Shown piece after piece: positions 45,301 to 53,660 of a stretch of 64,000 nt of DNA (the first letter of the stretch is position 1; every line of letters begins with the position of its first letter). The stretch comes from Mycobacterium sp. GA-1841 (GTDB lineage Bacteria > Actinomycetota > Actinomycetes > Mycobacteriales > Mycobacteriaceae): the NCBI RefSeq assembly GCF_001954135.1, contig NZ_MBEQ01000120.1:62001-126000 (forward strand), in the 5' to 3' direction. The translations under genes were made by a program, and so were the position numbers. The notes under the pieces were generated by a model. That model was not told the origin of the DNA. It did no database searches and saw only the letters and a list, made by a program, of their open reading frames with translations.

Positions 45301-46286
45301 TGGTGGCCTCCTACGAGTTGGGTGGTGGTTGGATCCACGTCGCCAAGGCCACCATCGGCAAGCGGGCCTTCCTCGGCAACTCGGGCATCACCCAGCCCGG
45401 TCGCAAGGTGCCCGACGACGGCCTGGTGGCGGTGCTCTCGGCCACCCCACACAAGGCCAAGGCCGGCTCGTCCTGGTTGGGCAGTCCGCCGGTTCGATTG
45501 CGCCGCAACGCCACTGCCGCCGATGCACTGCGCACCTTCGATCCGTCGCTGCGGCTGAAGGTCATGCGCTCGGCGGTGGAGACCTGCCGGCTGGTCCCGG
45601 TGATCATCACCTTCGCGATCGGCGTCGCCGTGCTGGGCGCGCTGCAGACGGTGACGATGCGGTTCGGCTTCCTGTGGGCCGCGCTGACCGGTGGCGTGGT
45701 GCTGTTGGCTGCCGGTGCCGTGGCAGGCATCATCGCCGTGATCGCAAAATGGTTGGTGGTCGGCCGAATTCGCGCGGTCGAGCAGCCCCTGTGGTCGTCG
45801 TTCGTGTGGCGCAACGAGGTCTCGGACACGTTCGTCGAAACTGTCGCCGCACCCTGGTTCGCCCGGGCGGCCAGCGGAACCCCGGTGATGAACGTGTGGC
45901 TGCGCGGCCTGGGCGCCTCGATCGGGCGCGGGGTGTGGTGTGAAACCTACTGGCTGCCCGAAGCCGATCTGGTGACCCTCGAGGCCGCCGCCACCGTCAA
46001 CCGCGGCTGCGTGGTGCAGACCCACCTGTTCCACGACCGCATCATGCGACTGGACAGCGTGGTGCTCGAAGAGGGTGCGACGCTGGGACCCCACTGCGTC
46101 GCGCTGCCCGCCGCCCGGCTGGGCGCGGGATCCACCGTCGGGCCGGGCTCGCTGGTCATGCGCGGGGACGAGGTGCCGCCGTCCACCCGTTGGCAGGGCA
46201 ACCCGATCGCCCCGTGGAACATGTTCGGCAAGAAGCGCACCGCCAAACCAGCCGACACCAAGCGGACGGAAAACCCTGCCGCGTGA
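42339..46286 (+). CDS. Pls/PosA-family non-ribosomal peptide synthetase-like membrane protein
   Basis: The 1315-residue single-module enzyme has an adenylation domain (about 25-500) with core motifs FTSGSTGTPKG (from 157), AFDAS with the Asp that binds the amino group of an amino acid, YGPTEATV, YRSGDLVRL and GRADDQVKVGGRRIE; a carrier domain with LGGGSL, whose Ser is near 546; then three repeats of membrane helices plus a left-handed beta-helix (about 741-820, 956-1034, 1188-1290). This is the layout of epsilon-poly-lysine synthetase (A-T-TM-C1-C2-C3). It probably makes or transfers an amino-acid polymer at the membrane; the amino acid is unknown. GTG start; the stop overlaps the aminopeptidase start (GTGA). 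Confidence 0.92.
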   Translation: MTAAAGEHEIPPQYALSPLAPAPRTLIDILHETAARFPDAPALDDGAVQLTYSELIADITDSVAWLAARGIGRGDRIGIRMPSGSYALYVAILSVLACGAAYVPVDADDPDERAELVFGEANVVGVITEAGLTRGPGSSRGWRAAAPLGRDDAWIIFTSGSTGTPKGVAVTHRSAAAFVDAEAQMFLQDSPIGPGDRVLAGLSVAFDASCEEMWLAWRHGACLVPAPRSLVRSGMDLGPWLVSRDITVVSTVPTLAALWPAEALEAVRLLIFGGEACPPELAARLASGEDSVGREVWNTYGPTEATVVACAAKLDGQGPVSIGLPLAGWDLAVVDADGLPVGFGEVGELVIGGVGLARYLDPDKDAEKYAPMPSLSQHGSWTRAYRSGDLVRLEADGLYFQGRADDQVKVGGRRIELGEVDTALVNLPGVSGGAAAVRKTASGTPLLVGYIASTDPDFDLAAARAALSESLPAALVPRLVLLDDLPTRTSGKVDRNALPWPPPGDNQPDATELTGTMGWLAGLWRDVLGTPVDGPEADFIALGGGSLAAAQLVAALRRRYPLVTVADLYDHPRLGSLAGYLDELKPPPQITTRQVQPTPVLTQAAQVALSLPLATLTGMQWVVWLALLNNVAAMTGVVSWAHPLSWWWVLAGFGLFVTPLGRMGIAVLFARILLGGLQPGTYRRGGAVHLRVWIAERLAAASGAENLAGAPWMVYYARALGNSVGKGVDMHSAPPVTGMLKIGHRASVEPEVDLSGHWIDGDMFHVGPVSIGNDATIGARTTLLPGASVGKNADVAPGSAVVGKVKNGQFWKGSPAVKSGKARHPWPDHRPPRAPLWVGVYGVSSMLLAGLPLTALAAGLAVIGWGIHDTGSPGEAVIPALAWTPAAALVALLTYAVLTVIGVRVLSVKLSEGYHPVRSRVGWQLWMTERLMDAARNYLFPIYASLLTPWWLRLLGAKVGRDTEISTALFTPKFTEVHDGAFLADDTMVASYELGGGWIHVAKATIGKRAFLGNSGITQPGRKVPDDGLVAVLSATPHKAKAGSSWLGSPPVRLRRNATAADALRTFDPSLRLKVMRSAVETCRLVPVIITFAIGVAVLGALQTVTMRFGFLWAALTGGVVLLAAGAVAGIIAVIAKWLVVGRIRAVEQPLWSSFVWRNEVSDTFVETVAAPWFARAASGTPVMNVWLRGLGASIGRGVWCETYWLPEADLVTLEAAATVNRGCVVQTHLFHDRIMRLDSVVLEEGATLGPHCVALPAARLGAGSTVGPGSLVMRGDEVPPSTRWQGNPIAPWNMFGKKRTAKPADTKRTENPAA

Positions 46287-47620
46287 CCCGATCGAAGAAA
46301 GCTGCCAAGAAGGTGACGTCCGCCCCCGTGATCGACCCGTACCTGCCGGGCAACGGCAATTTCGGGTACCGGGTTTCCCGCTACGAGCTCGAGCTCGAGT
46401 ACAAGGTGGCGATCAACCGACTGGCCGGTTCGGCCACCATCACGGCGGTCACCCTGGCCGCGCTGCGCACCTTCACCCTGGATCTGTCCGACGCGCTGTC
46501 AGTGTCCCGGGTTTCGGTGAACGGTCGCCGGCCCGCGCAGTACCGGACCACGGACGGCAAGTTGTCGATCACACTGGGATCGGCACTGCCGGCCGGGGCC
46601 GCGATGACCGTCGCCGTCCGCTACAACGGAAACCCGCGCCCCATCGAAACCTATTGGGGCGAGGTTGGTTTCGAGGAGCTGTCCGAGGGCGCCCTGGTGG
46701 CCGGCCAACCCAACGGGGCCGCCTCCTGGTTCCCCTGCGACGACCATCCCAGCTCGAAGGCCAGCTACCGCATCCAGATCAGCACCGACACGCCGTACTA
46801 CGCGCTGGCCAATGGCGAGTTGATCTCCCGCAAGGCCCGCGCCGGACACACGGTCTGGACCTACGAGCAGCCCGAACCGACATCGAGTTATCTGATGACG
46901 CTGCAGATCGGCATGTACGAGAACCAGCGGCTGACCAAATCTCCGGTGCCGATGCATGCGGTGCTGCCCGCCCGGTTGCGCCGCAACTTCGAGCACGACT
47001 TCGAGCGTCAGCCGCAGATGATGAAACTGTTCGTCAAACTGTTCGGGCCATATCCGGTGGCCAGTGGTTACACCGTCGTGGTGACCGACGACGATCTGGA
47101 GATTCCCCTGGAGGCTCAGGGCATCTCGATCTTCGGTGCCAATCATTGCGACGGCCATCGCGGCGCCGAGCGGTTGATTGCCCACGAGCTGGCCCACCAG
47201 TGGTTCGGCAATTCGGTGACCGCTCGGCGCTGGCGGGACATCTGGCTGCATGAAGGGTTCGCCTGCTACGCGGAGTGGCTGTGGTCCGAACACAGCGGGG
47301 GCCGCAGCGCGGCGCAATGGGCCGAGCACTATCACTCACGTCTGCAGGACCAACCGCAGGATCTGCTGCTGTCCGATCCCGGGCCCGAGGACATGTTCGA
47401 CGACCGCGTGTACAAGCGTGGCGCGCTGACCCTGCACGTGCTGCGTACCCGAATCGGTGACGCGAATTTCTTTGCGTTGCTACAGGATTGGACGGCCCGC
47501 TACCGGCACAACACGGCATTCACCGACGATTTCACCGGGCTGGCCGCCGGCTACACCGACGAGCCGTTGCAGCCACTGTGGCAGGCCTGGCTGTACTCCA
47601 AAGAGTTGCCGGACCTGTGA
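46283..47620 (+). CDS. M1-family zinc aminopeptidase
   Basis: The 445-residue protein has HELAH at 301-305, followed 18 residues later by Glu324 (LHEGFACYAEWLW), the complete M1 zinc site. The substrate-binding exopeptidase motif, GAMEN in most M1 enzymes, reads PLEAQG about 40 residues upstream. It lacks the long C-terminal helical domain of PepN, so it is the compact actinobacterial form. GTG start overlaps the NRPS-like gene by GTGA, so the two products are made together; it may process the poly-amino-acid product or its precursor. No signal peptide. The stop overlaps the next start by GTGA. Confidence 0.9.
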   Translation: MTRSKKAAKKVTSAPVIDPYLPGNGNFGYRVSRYELELEYKVAINRLAGSATITAVTLAALRTFTLDLSDALSVSRVSVNGRRPAQYRTTDGKLSITLGSALPAGAAMTVAVRYNGNPRPIETYWGEVGFEELSEGALVAGQPNGAASWFPCDDHPSSKASYRIQISTDTPYYALANGELISRKARAGHTVWTYEQPEPTSSYLMTLQIGMYENQRLTKSPVPMHAVLPARLRRNFEHDFERQPQMMKLFVKLFGPYPVASGYTVVVTDDDLEIPLEAQGISIFGANHCDGHRGAERLIAHELAHQWFGNSVTARRWRDIWLHEGFACYAEWLWSEHSGGRSAAQWAEHYHSRLQDQPQDLLLSDPGPEDMFDDRVYKRGALTLHVLRTRIGDANFFALLQDWTARYRHNTAFTDDFTGLAAGYTDEPLQPLWQAWLYSKELPDL

Positions 47621-48874
47621 CCGACGGCGGCAGCACCCCCGCTACAGGGCCGATCACGCGCAGCAGCGTCGCCCGCGTCGGGCTGGCCACCGCCATCAGC
47701 GCAGTGTGCGGTTACGCCGTGCTGTACCTGGCCGCACGAGACCTGGAGCCGGCCGGCTTCTCGATCTTCAGCGTGTTCTGGGGTGCGTTCGGCCTCGTGA
47801 CCGGCGCCGCCAACGGCCTGTTGCAGGAGGCCACCCGTGAGGTGCGCGGGGCCCGTCACCGGGATCTCAGCGCCGGCCCGACAACCCACCCGATGCGGAT
47901 CGCGGCCTCCGTCGGCATCGTCGCGGCAGTGGTGATCGCGGCCAGCTCCCTGCTGTGGAGTTCACACGTGTTCGCCGAGTCCCGGGCCTTGAGCGTGGTG
48001 CTGCTCAGCGTCGGGCTGGCCGGGTTCTGCCTGCACGCCACGTTGCTCGGCATGCTCGCCGGGGTGAACCGGTGGACCGAATACGGGGCCCTGATGGTCA
48101 CTGACGCCGGCATCCGGGTGGCCGTCGCGGCGGCCACCTTCGTGCTGGGCTGGGGGTTGGCCGGTTTCCTGTGGGCCACCGTGGCGGGGGCGGTCGCCTG
48201 GCTCATCATGCTGATCGCCGCGCCGGCCGCGCGGCTGGCCGCCGTCAGTGACCATCAGGGCCCCGTATTCGGTCCACCGGTTCACCCCGGCGAGCATGCC
48301 GAGCAACGTGGCGTGCAGGCAGAACCCGGCCAGCCCGACGCTGAGCAGCACCACGCTCAAGGCCACTTCGGGTGAACTCGGCGCCACGGGGGGTGTGGTG
48401 ATCCTGGCCGTGACGCTGACCCGGGCCCCGCTGCTGGTGCCGCTGACGGCCATGCAGGGCAACCTCATCGCGCACTTCGTGGACCAGCGCCACAAGCGGC
48501 TGCGCGCACTGGTGGCACCCGCTGCCGTGGTGGCCGCGCTCGGGGCCATCGGGGTGGTGGCGGCCGGGCTGCTCGGCCCGTGGCTGCTGCGCGTGGGGTT
48601 CGGTGACGATTACCAGGCCGGCGGCGCCCTGTTGGCCTGGTTGACCGGTGCCGCCGTGGCCATCGCGATGCTCACCCTGACCGGCGCCGCCACCGTCGCG
48701 GCCGCTCTGCACCGGGCCTATGCGACGGGTTGGATCATCGCCACCGTGGCCGCGGTGGCGCTGCTACTGCTTCCGGTGGGGCTCGAAGAACGGACCATCA
48801 TCGCGCTGCTGTGCGGACCGCTGGTGGGAATCGTGGTCCACCTGGGCGCGCTGGCGCGGAGGGCTGCTGGGTGA
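47617..48874 (+). pseudogene. Flippase-like membrane protein (Rv3630-like), broken by inverted duplication
   Basis: The first part (GTG 47617, ITRSSVARVGLATAISAVCGYA) encodes five or so membrane helices of a MATE/MOP-type polysaccharide exporter; the last part (from about 48365, SGELGATGGVVILAVTLTRA to LALARRAAG-type end at 48874) encodes the remaining helices in another frame. Between them, 48243-48364 is a reverse complement of 47985-48106, which introduces an unrelated peptide and a stop at 48373. The expected 430-residue protein therefore cannot be made from this sequence. It lies between the aminopeptidase gene and a GT2 glycosyltransferase gene, as Rv3630 does beside Rv3631. Confidence 0.85.
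47985..48364. repeat. Perfect 122-bp inverted repeat inside the flippase gene
   Basis: Bases 47985-48106 and 48243-48364 are exact reverse complements over 122 bases, separated by 136 bases. The left arm is the original coding sequence (ALSVVLLSVGLAGF onward); the right arm carries the same information on the opposite strand, so it codes nonsense in the gene direction. Similar inverted copies arise by template switching in cells or during library preparation and assembly. Confidence 0.95.
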
Positions 48875-48931
48875 TCGCGGAGCGGCTTCGGCCGCGATAT
48901 TGGACCGCAGTGTAGTTTGGTGCCCATCGAC

Positions 48932-49630
48932 ATGCGCTTTCACGACGTTTGGGTCATCATCCCCGCCTTCAACGAGGCGAGCATCATCGGCGACGTCATC
49001 ACCGACGTGCGCTCGGTTTTCCCTAACGTGATCTGCGTCGACGACGGCAGCCGCGACGACACAGCCCAGCTGGCACTGCAGTCCGGCGCACACGTCGTGC
49101 CGCATCCGGTGAACCTCGGTCAAGGCGCCGCCATCCAGACCGGGGTCGAATACGCGCGGAGCCGCCCCCGGGCCCGGGTGTTCGCCACCTTCGACGCCGA
49201 CGGCCAACACCAGGTCAAAGACGTCGTGCGGATGATCGACCGGCTCGACGCCGAGGGCGCCAACCTCGTGGTCGGCACCCGCTTCGCCGACCCGGACGCC
49301 CACGCCGTGACGCACACGCCGCCGTTGAAGCGGATCATCTTGCGCACCGCGGCCTTCCTGAGCCCACGAAGCCGCGCGCTCGGGCTCACCGATGCGCACA
49401 ACGGCCTGCGGGTGTTCGACAAGGTGGTCGCCGACGACCTCGACCTCACCATGAACGGGATGAGCCACGCCGGCGAGTTCATCGCGGTGGCATACGAGAA
49501 ACGTTGGCGCGTGGTCGAGGAGCCCGTCGAGATCCTCTACACCGACTACTCGAAGTCGAAGGGTCAGCCCTTGCTCAACGGCGTGAACATCGTCTTCGAC
49601 GGGCTGCTGCGCAGGAGGCTGTCCCGATGA
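48932..49630 (+). CDS. GT2-family glycosyltransferase (Rv3631-like)
   Basis: The 232-residue protein has the GT-A motifs VWVIIPAFNEASIIGDV (start), CVDDGSRDDTA and ATFDADGQH with the metal-binding DxD, followed by GTRFADPD. It fits GT2 enzymes of the polyprenyl-phosphate sugar-transfer type, like Rv3631, which works with the nearby epimerase and flippase on cell-wall or glycolipid sugars. ATG 48932 is used; GTG 48920 and TTG 48917 are in frame and possible. The stop overlaps the DUF2304 start by ATGA. Confidence 0.92.
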   Translation: MRFHDVWVIIPAFNEASIIGDVITDVRSVFPNVICVDDGSRDDTAQLALQSGAHVVPHPVNLGQGAAIQTGVEYARSRPRARVFATFDADGQHQVKDVVRMIDRLDAEGANLVVGTRFADPDAHAVTHTPPLKRIILRTAAFLSPRSRALGLTDAHNGLRVFDKVVADDLDLTMNGMSHAGEFIAVAYEKRWRVVEEPVEILYTDYSKSKGQPLLNGVNIVFDGLLRRRLSR

Positions 49631-49977
49631 ACTGGATTCAGGCCCTGTTGATCGTCGCGGTGCTGGTGTTGTTGGCCTACCTGTTGGGGTCACGGCGCAG
49701 CGCCCGGTCCAAGGCGTGGGTGAAGGTCGGTTTCGTGTTGTTCGTCGCGACGGGCATCTACGCGATCCTGCGGCCCGACGACACCACCGTGGTGGCCAAT
49801 TGGCTTGGGGTGGACCGTGGTACGGACCTGATGGAGTACATGCTCATCATCGCGTTCGTGTTCGTCACGATCTCGACCTACTTGCGCATCAAGGATCTCG
49901 AGCTGCGCTATGCCCGGCTGGCCCGGGCGGTGGCACTGCAGAACGTGCAGGTGCCGGCCGCCTCAGAAGATGAATGA
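49627..49977 (+). CDS. DUF2304 small membrane protein (Rv3632-like)
   Basis: The 116-residue protein has three membrane helices (about 4-20, 33-49, 68-88) and a C-terminal helix with RIKDLELRYARLARAVALQ, probably cytoplasmic and helical. This is the DUF2304 family, regularly next to GT2 glycosyltransferases, and is thought to help anchor or activate them. The start overlaps the glycosyltransferase stop by ATGA, showing coupling. Confidence 0.9.
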   Translation: MNWIQALLIVAVLVLLAYLLGSRRSARSKAWVKVGFVLFVATGIYAILRPDDTTVVANWLGVDRGTDLMEYMLIIAFVFVTISTYLRIKDLELRYARLARAVALQNVQVPAASEDE

Positions 49978-51259
49978 CGAGCCATCCGGCACTACTGACG
50001 ACCCAGCGTCGCTGAACGCGCTGCTGGCCGTTGCGGCCGCACGCCAGAACGCAGGCGATCTGCGCGGAGCACTGCGCAACGCCATCGAGGTTCACGAAGC
50101 CCGCCGCACCACCCTGGGCAACGATCATCCGGACACGCTCGCTGTGGCGTGGCTCGTGGCCAGTTGGCGATACGACCTCGGCGAAGCCGGGGCCGTTGAA
50201 GCCATCCGTGACCTGCTCCCGACAATGAGCCGCGTCCTCGGTGCCGAGCACCGCGATACCTTGTGGGCGCGGCACACCCTGGCCGCAATCGACGACAGCG
50301 CAACAGATCCGGCCGATCGCCTGCTGCGATGGGTTCACCTGTGCGGCGCCGACACTCGTGCCTTCGGCGCACGCCACCCGCTGACGCTGGCCGCAGCATA
50401 CGGGGCGGCGTTGGCCCGTCGCGATCTCGGCGATCCGTACGGTGCGAGTATGGAGGCGTTGGCAGTGCACCAGCACCGAGTCCGCCTCCTCGGTGAGCAC
50501 CATCCCGAAACGTTGGCGTCGCGACTGGCGCAAGTGACCTGGCACGGTGAGGCGGTGGGGGTTACCGCGAAGACCCTCACCGATCTCGACGACCTGATCC
50601 CCGTGCTGGAGAAAGCGCTCGGTCACGACGACCCCACCACGTTGACGGCCCGGTATACCCGAGCTCTGTGGACCCCGGAATCAGCTGACAACACGATGGA
50701 GCGCATTTCGGAATGGGAGGTTCTCACAGAGGATCTCGCCCGCGGACGAGGCGATGCAGATCCATTGACCCTATCGGCTCTGGACAAGCGGGCCGCAGCA
50801 CGCATGGAGTGGCAAGACCTGTTGGAGGCGACCCGCGATATCGCCTACAGCCTGGAGTTCCAAGAGCAGAGCGCCGACCCACACTGCCCCGACGCCGAAG
50901 CCGAGAGCAGGGCGGCTGATGCCGCAGACGAGGAAGAGTCCGAGCAAGCGCATTCCTTCGAATGCGTTCTGACGGCGAAAAGGGCGTTGTCTCAGTGCGC
51001 CCGGGCCGCAGGTAACGATGCACACCAGACGTTGCTGTGGCGCTACTACCTCGCCTGGCGCCTGTGGGCCGGACACGAATTCGGTTCGGCCGGTCAGCGG
51101 GCCCGACGCCTGGTCAGGGACAGCACGATCATCGTCGGCGAAGACCATCCATTGACCGAGGCAGCGCGGATCTTGTTGTCCTTCAGCGACACCCAGGCAT
51201 GGACGGGACTCTCACCGTTCTGGGACGGTAGCGACGCCGCTGAACTGACCGGAAGTTAG
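49970..51259 (+). CDS. Tetratricopeptide protein with LG-x-x-HP-x-TL repeats
   Basis: The 429-residue protein contains at least seven TPR-like units in which the second helix starts near an LG-x-x-HP-x-TL-type motif: TLGNDHPDTLAVAW, VLGAEHRDTLWARH, AFGARHPLTLAAAY, LLGEHHPETLASRL, ALGHDDPTTLTARY, GRGDADPLTLSALD, IVGEDHPLTEAARI. This is the kinesin-light-chain/NB-ARC-associated TPR type. There is no catalytic, NB-ARC or membrane segment, so it is a scaffold. The start overlaps the DUF2304 stop by 8 bases, placing it in the glycosyltransferase operon; its 3' end overlaps the TetR gene by 48 bases. Function unknown. Confidence 0.82.
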   Translation: MNDEPSGTTDDPASLNALLAVAAARQNAGDLRGALRNAIEVHEARRTTLGNDHPDTLAVAWLVASWRYDLGEAGAVEAIRDLLPTMSRVLGAEHRDTLWARHTLAAIDDSATDPADRLLRWVHLCGADTRAFGARHPLTLAAAYGAALARRDLGDPYGASMEALAVHQHRVRLLGEHHPETLASRLAQVTWHGEAVGVTAKTLTDLDDLIPVLEKALGHDDPTTLTARYTRALWTPESADNTMERISEWEVLTEDLARGRGDADPLTLSALDKRAAARMEWQDLLEATRDIAYSLEFQEQSADPHCPDAEAESRAADAADEEESEQAHSFECVLTAKRALSQCARAAGNDAHQTLLWRYYLAWRLWAGHEFGSAGQRARRLVRDSTIIVGEDHPLTEAARILLSFSDTQAWTGLSPFWDGSDAAELTGS

Positions 51260-51838
51260 CGACTGAGCAAACTCCGCCAACATCGCGATCCGGGCGTCCT
51301 CGAGTTCCGGCGTCGGCAGCACACGGCGCACCATGGCGGCACCGTCGAACGTGTTGAGCACGATGGTCAGCAGGACGGCGAAAACATCCTCGGGGATCTG
51401 GTCCATGCCGGGTCCATGCTTGGCGCTTTCGTAGATGGTGTGGATGTACTCGGTGAGCACCGCCTGCAGCGGGCCCCGCAGCTTTTCGTCGGTGCGCGCC
51501 GCCATCAGCAGTTCGTGCCATACGGTATTGGTTTCACTGCCCGCGATGTCGCGCAGGATCGCCAGCGCCGCCGGCAGCGCCGGCTGATCGGCAGAGATAT
51601 CCGCACTCAGCTTGCTGCCCAACTCCACCTGCCGGCGCGCGACCTCCCGCGCGGTGGCCGCCATGAAGTCGCTCATCGTCGGGAAATGCCGGAACAGCGC
51701 GCCGTCGGAAACCTTGGCCCGCTTGGCGATCACCGCCGCCGAGGCCTTGGCGTAGCCGACCTCGATGATGGTGTCGATGGCGGCGTCGATCAGGCGCGCC
51801 ACGGTCTCCTTACGGCGCTGCTGCTGGGTTCTGGCCAT
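51212..51838 (-). CDS. TetR-family transcriptional regulator
   Basis: The 208-residue protein has an N-terminal TetR helix-turn-helix (about 10-55) with LIDAAIDTIIEVGYAKASAAVIAKRAKVSDGALFRHFPT and a helical ligand-binding part. It follows the D-aminoacylase gene by one base (51838/51840), so it is in the same transcript and may regulate that gene. The ATG at 51838 was chosen over 51871, which would run into the aminoacylase gene. Its 3' end overlaps the convergent TPR gene. Confidence 0.92.
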   Translation of the reverse strand: MARTQQQRRKETVARLIDAAIDTIIEVGYAKASAAVIAKRAKVSDGALFRHFPTMSDFMAATAREVARRQVELGSKLSADISADQPALPAALAILRDIAGSETNTVWHELLMAARTDEKLRGPLQAVLTEYIHTIYESAKHGPGMDQIPEDVFAVLLTIVLNTFDGAAMVRRVLPTPELEDARIAMLAEFAQSLTSGQFSGVATVPER

Positions 51839-51839
51839 C

Positions 51840-53621
51840 TCAGACCGGCGCGTGATCCAGGTGCTCGGCACCAGCCCGCAGGTAACGTCCCGACTTCACC
51901 GACTCACCGTAACCGTCGCGGAACTCACCGTTGCGGAACACCACCGCGCCGTTGACGGCGGTGGCGACGACGGCGTCGTCGTTGCGGTTCACCATGCGGC
52001 TCAGGCCGCCGTAGAACGGGACGGTTTCCTCGTGATAGGCGTCCACATCGGCATTGAGGCCGGCCGGATCGACGACCACGAAATCGGCGCGATCCCCCTG
52101 GCGCAGCGTGCCTGCCGGAACCCCGAACCAGTCGGCCACCTCGGCGGTCAGCCGATGCACGGCGTGCTCGGTGGTCAGGAACGGACGACCGGCCAATTGC
52201 GCGTCACGAACCCGCTTGAGCAACCGCAGCGGGTAGTTGTAGAACGCCATGTTCCGCAGGTGCGCACCGGCATCCGAGAAACCCATGTGCACCGACGGGT
52301 CCTTGGCCAGCTTGTCCAGGTACCGCGGCCGGTCGTTGGCCACGATCGTCGTCCATCGCACGTTGCGTTCGCCGTTGTCGACCAACACGTCGAGGAACGC
52401 GTCGAGCGGGTGGATGCCCCGCTCATCGGCGATCCGCCCGAAGCTCTTGCCGATCAACGTTTTATCCGGGCATTCGACGATGGTGGCGTCGTGGAAGTCA
52501 CGGTGCCACAGGGTCGGGCCGAGCTTGCGCCGGTCGAAGGATCTGCGGAACCGGCGGCGGTACTCCGGGTCGGCGAGCAGTTTGTTGCGCTCAAGCTGAT
52601 CTTTGAGATGCAGCGCGGCCGTGCCGGCCCCGAACTCCTCGAAGACCGGCAGATCGATTCCGTCCGAATACAATTCAAACGGCACCGGCAGGTGCTGGAA
52701 CCGCACCTTGGCGCCGAGGATCCGGTTGAGTAACCGGGTGCCCGGCCCGAGGACGTGCACCGCGCCTGGCGAGGACTTGGCGTCGGCCGAGACCAGCAGG
52801 CTCATCTTGACCCCGCGACGGCGGCCGAACAGGCCACTGCTCTCCAGGAAGAAGTTCAGGGCCTCTTGGGCTTTCGCCACATTCGGTGCGCTCTGCAACA
52901 TCCGGCCGCGCTTGCGCAGCACCCTGATCAGACGGCGGCGCTCCCGCCAGGTGGCGAACGTCGATGGAAGCGCACGGGACCGGAACCGGTCACCGTCGAG
53001 CTTGTCGATCGCGGCGTCCATTCCCGACATGCCGAGCATGCCGGCTTCCAGCGCCTCGTCGAGCTTGGCCGCCATGGTTTCCAATTCGGCATCAGTGGGG
53101 ACGACACCGCGGGTGGTGGCCCGGTCCAGACCGAGGACCGAGGCTCGTAGATCCGAATGCCCCAGCAACGACGCGATATTCGGGCCCAGCGGCAGCTCGT
53201 CGATGGCTTTCACATACTCCGCCGGGTTCGCCCAGTTGCGGTGCTGTTGCAGTGCGCCGAGCACGAACTCGCGCGGAACCGCCTCGACACGGCTGAACAG
53301 ATCCGCAGCATCTTCGGTGTCGGCGTACACCGTCGAGAGGGAGCACATGCCCAACAGCACCGTCGTCACGCCGTGCCGCACCGATTCGCGTAGGCCCGGG
53401 TCGAGCAACACTTCGGCGTCGTAATGGGTGTGCACGTCGATGAAACCGGGCAGCACCCACTTGCCGCCGGCGTCGATGACGTCGGGACACCCGGTCTCAT
53501 CGAGCGGGGTGGCCGACACCGCGGCCACCACCCCGTCGCGAATTCCCAGCGTGCGGACCTGGGGGCGGGCACCGGTGCCGTCGAACCACAGGCCGTTGCG
53601 AACAATGACGTCGTAAGACAT
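51840..53621 (-). CDS. D-aminoacylase-type amidohydrolase
   Basis: The 593-residue protein belongs to the N-acyl-D-amino-acid deacylase/amidohydrolase group. Metal ligands are in GFIDVHTHYDAEV (about 59-71); further conserved blocks are HGVTTVLLGMCSLS, SDAGAHLRNMAFYNYPL near 420-445, and the C-terminal urease-like beta-sandwich with GDRADFVVVDPAGL. The substrate could be an N-acyl-D-amino acid or a cyclic amide. It is read into the TetR gene and lies 39 bases downstream of galE1's stop in the same direction. Possibly acts on peptidoglycan-derived D-amino acids, by inference only. Confidence 0.88.
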   Translation of the reverse strand: MSYDVIVRNGLWFDGTGARPQVRTLGIRDGVVAAVSATPLDETGCPDVIDAGGKWVLPGFIDVHTHYDAEVLLDPGLRESVRHGVTTVLLGMCSLSTVYADTEDAADLFSRVEAVPREFVLGALQQHRNWANPAEYVKAIDELPLGPNIASLLGHSDLRASVLGLDRATTRGVVPTDAELETMAAKLDEALEAGMLGMSGMDAAIDKLDGDRFRSRALPSTFATWRERRRLIRVLRKRGRMLQSAPNVAKAQEALNFFLESSGLFGRRRGVKMSLLVSADAKSSPGAVHVLGPGTRLLNRILGAKVRFQHLPVPFELYSDGIDLPVFEEFGAGTAALHLKDQLERNKLLADPEYRRRFRRSFDRRKLGPTLWHRDFHDATIVECPDKTLIGKSFGRIADERGIHPLDAFLDVLVDNGERNVRWTTIVANDRPRYLDKLAKDPSVHMGFSDAGAHLRNMAFYNYPLRLLKRVRDAQLAGRPFLTTEHAVHRLTAEVADWFGVPAGTLRQGDRADFVVVDPAGLNADVDAYHEETVPFYGGLSRMVNRNDDAVVATAVNGAVVFRNGEFRDGYGESVKSGRYLRAGAEHLDHAPV

Positions 53622-53660
53622 GACGCCACGCTAGATCAGAAAGCGAGTACTCACAATCTT

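Noticed and set aside
44166..46094. A 642-codon minus-strand frame inside the NRPS-like gene
   Set aside because: Shadow of the NRPS-like gene; His/Gln/Arg-rich with no domain.
47962..48549. A minus-strand frame that contains ALSVVLLSVGLAGF like the flippase
   Set aside because: It arises because the inverted 122-bp arm places the flippase coding sequence on the minus strand; not a separate gene.
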